Program-made: the position numbers and the translations under genes
Notes under the pieces: generated by a model
What the model was told of the DNA's origin: nothing
Databases searched by the model: none
The model's input: the letters and a program-made list of their open reading frames with translations, nothing else
In this document: positions 6,249 to 7,856 of the stretch, piece after piece
Layout: the number at the start of each line of letters is the position of its first letter
Position numbering within the stretch: position 1 is the stretch's first letter
Source of the DNA: RGIG426 sp045600765
Lineage (GTDB): Bacteria; Bacillota; Clostridia; Oscillospirales; Acutalibacteraceae
NCBI GenBank assembly: GCA_045600765.1
Contig: JAZRYM010000021.1
Coordinates: 1 to 7,856 of the forward strand
DNA length: 7,856 nt
Reading direction: 5' to 3'

Positions 6249-7700
6249 TTATGCGTTTCCTTTTTTGTGAGAGCCGAGCATAAGGCAAGCGAGGAGCGGG
6301 TAAATTTCGAGACGGCCGAGCAGCATCGCGAAACTGAGCACAACGGTCGCAAAATCGGAATACATCGCGTAGCCTGCCATAGGGCCCGCTTCGCCGAATG
6401 CCGGGCCGATATTGCCGACGCAGGCAATGGCGACGGAAATGTCCGTTTCAAAACGGGTCGGCTCCAATGCGAGGAGCAGGAAGGTCGCAAAAATGATGGC
6501 CATATACAGCAGAAAATAGGTGCTGATACCGGATATGGTGGCGGAATCGAGCGTTTTGCCGTTTAAGGAAACACCTTTGACGGTGCGCGGGTGTATGGCG
6601 CGTTTCAGGTCATTTTTCGCGTTACGAAGCAACACCAAAATACGCCCGACTTTTAAGCCGCCGGCGGTGGAGCCGATACAGCCGCCGCAGAACATAAGGA
6701 AGAAGAGCACGGCGCGGGAAAATTCCGGCCAGGCGGCGTAGTCGGCGGTGGCAAAACCGGTGGTGGTAATCATCGACGTGGTGGCGAAAAAGGCGGCGCG
6801 AATGGCCTCGCCTACCGTGCCGTACAGCGGAGCGACCGATATGGTGAGCAACACGGCGGCAAGCAACGTAATACCCACATAGCACCACAGTTCGTCCTGC
6901 TTTTTCAGGTCTTTCCACCGTTTGGCAAGCAGGAGAAAATAGACGTTAAAACTGACACCGAACAGCCACATAAAGATGGTGATGACGATTTGCGCGGCGG
7001 CGTTATACGATTCGATACTGTCACCGCGGATACCGAAACCGCCGGTGCCGGCGGTGGCAAGCGCGTGGCACACGCTGTCGAACAGCGGCATTTTGCAAAG
7101 GAGCAACGCCACGATTTCGCCGACAGTCAGCGCGATGTAGAGGTAATAGAGCAGTTTTGTGGTGGCGCGAGCGGTGGGAGCGACTTTATCGACGTCGGGG
7201 CCCGCCATTTCCGCGCGCAGAATATGGATGGAGCGGCCGAACGACCGCTCAGCGATAGACAACACGAACACGAGTACACCCATACCGCCAATCCAGTGGG
7301 TGAAACTGCGCCAAAAGAGGATGCATTTCGGCAGCGTGTCAACTGCGGGAAGCACCGAGGCGCCGGTGGTGGTAAATCCGCTGACCGTTTCAAAAAACGC
7401 ATCGACGTAAGAGCAGCTGTCAATCGCGAGGACAAACGGAACGGCGCCAATCAGCGACATTCCAAGCCAGGCACCCGACACAATCGCCATCCCGTCGCCG
7501 GAGCGCAGTTCAAAAGAGGCGTTTTTGAAGCATAACGCCAGCACACCACCGAGCACAAGGGCGCCGACCGTAGGGATTAAAAAGGAGAAAACGCCTTTGT
7601 CTTCCCCATAAATCACAGCGACCAACAGCGGAAGCGCCAAAAAGACGGCTTCCACCATAATGACCTGACCGATGGTGAATAAAATTCGTTTGTGGTTCAC
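6249..7700 (-). CDS. trkH: Trk/Ktr-family potassium uptake protein, TrkH type
   Basis: Integral membrane channel/transporter that takes up K+ (sometimes Na+-coupled), normally gated by a cytoplasmic TrkA/KtrA nucleotide-binding subunit. The 483 residues are strongly hydrophobic and carry the four pore-loop repeats of the family: SGFTTTGAS (107-115), ATAGTGGFGI (215-224), SMITTTGFATAD (309-320) and CVGNIGPAFG (427-436). Conserved THWIGGMGVLVF (134-145), GRSIHILRAEM (155-165) and CIGSTAGGLKVGR (341-353) are also present. Length and wording favour TrkH over the shorter KtrB. I chose the GTG at 7700-7698. The Shine-Dalgarno AGAGGTG at 7713-7707 is correctly spaced for it, whereas the in-frame GTG at 7709 overlaps that site. 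The next residues, NHKRILFTIGQ, look like a normal TrkH beginning. No trkA is visible. The gene has its own promoter and runs convergent to addA. Confidence 0.95.
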   Translation of the reverse strand: MNHKRILFTIGQVIMVEAVFLALPLLVAVIYGEDKGVFSFLIPTVGALVLGGVLALCFKNASFELRSGDGMAIVSGAWLGMSLIGAVPFVLAIDSCSYVDAFFETVSGFTTTGASVLPAVDTLPKCILFWRSFTHWIGGMGVLVFVLSIAERSFGRSIHILRAEMAGPDVDKVAPTARATTKLLYYLYIALTVGEIVALLLCKMPLFDSVCHALATAGTGGFGIRGDSIESYNAAAQIVITIFMWLFGVSFNVYFLLLAKRWKDLKKQDELWCYVGITLLAAVLLTISVAPLYGTVGEAIRAAFFATTSMITTTGFATADYAAWPEFSRAVLFFLMFCGGCIGSTAGGLKVGRILVLLRNAKNDLKRAIHPRTVKGVSLNGKTLDSATISGISTYFLLYMAIIFATFLLLALEPTRFETDISVAIACVGNIGPAFGEAGPMAGYAMYSDFATVVLSFAMLLGRLEIYPLLACLMLGSHKKGNA

Positions 7701-7742
7701 GAAAAACACCTCTTTATGTAAGCAAAATCAAAGAATATCGGT

Positions 7743-7771
7743 ATTGTAGCACATTCGTTTTGGAATGTAAA
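7743..7771 (-). promoter_or_regulatory. Sigma-A promoter of trkH
   Basis: Reading the minus strand, -35 TTTACA (7771-7766) and -10 TACAAT (7748-7743) are separated by 17 bp, with TG one base upstream of the -10 box. The start codon at 7700 is 42 bp downstream. The -35 box begins 10 bp after the stop codon of the putative upstream minus-strand gene. Confidence 0.85.
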
Positions 7772-7781
7772 GGGGGTATTT

Positions 7782-7856
7782 TCAAAGAAGTTCGCCGCGG
7801 CAAACACCGTTTTCGGCGGCGAAAAGCCGCACGGAAAGCAGAGTGTTTTGCGGGTA
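7782..7856 (-). CDS. 3' end of an unidentified protein gene (partial)
   Basis: One minus-strand frame is open from the window edge to a TGA at 7784-7782, giving 24 residues that end in RLFAAENGVCRGELL. Codon choice is like the neighbouring genes (GCC, CGC, GGC, CTG, GAA), which is the main reason to consider it coding. A second minus-strand frame is also open here but runs on through the trkH promoter and reads less like protein. I do not recognise the family from so short a tail. It would lie 81 bp upstream of trkH in the same orientation. Confidence 0.45.
   Translation of the reverse strand, partial: YPQNTLLSVRLFAAENGVCRGELL

Noticed and set aside
7701..7709. GTG at 7709 as the trkH start
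   Set aside because: It overlaps the AGAGGTG ribosome binding site, which is well placed for the GTG at 7700.
1..7856. Mobile element, CRISPR array, phage or toxin-antitoxin content
   Set aside because: I saw no transposase, integrase, spaced direct repeats or small gene pairs. Composition and codon use look uniform across the genes, with no sign of recent transfer.

Overview
This window looks like ordinary core-genome DNA from a spore-forming, GC-rich member of the Clostridia (Firmicutes), of the gut Oscillospirales/Ruminococcaceae kind. Several features point that way. There is a sigma-K-type sporulation sigma factor with a hydrophobic pro-sequence. A T-box leader precedes a clostridial-type threonyl-tRNA synthetase. 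An AddA (not RecB) helicase-nuclease is present. Shine-Dalgarno sites are strong, and promoters are of the sigma-A type with extended -10 boxes. The genus cannot be read from the sequence.

Layout, left to right. Positions 1-419 (minus strand) hold the 5' part of sigK, cut by the window edge. Positions 420-825 are a divergent intergenic region. It holds a small inverted repeat upstream of sigK, a sigma-A promoter at 511-539, and a complete threonine T-box leader with its terminator at about 546-779. thrS (826-2769, plus) follows and ends at a rho-independent terminator (2785-2816). A second promoter (2818-2846) drives addA (2877-6173, plus). A 75-bp gap with a bidirectional terminator hairpin (6190-6223) separates addA from the convergent trkH (6249-7700, minus). 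trkH has its own promoter at 7743-7771. The last 75 bases probably carry the 3' end of an unidentified minus-strand gene.

The genes do not form a pathway. Each complete gene has its own promoter and terminator, so they appear to be independently expressed housekeeping units. thrS charges tRNA-Thr and is predicted to be switched on by uncharged tRNA-Thr through the T-box (ACC specifier). addA repairs double-strand breaks but needs an AddB partner that is not adjacent here. trkH takes up potassium and needs a TrkA-type subunit that is also not visible. sigK drives late mother-cell transcription during sporulation.

I found no mobile element, CRISPR array, tRNA or rRNA, and no clearly new system. 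The points most worth a second look are the solitary addA, the pro-sequence on sigK, the T-box details, and a pair of mutually exclusive inverted repeats upstream of sigK.
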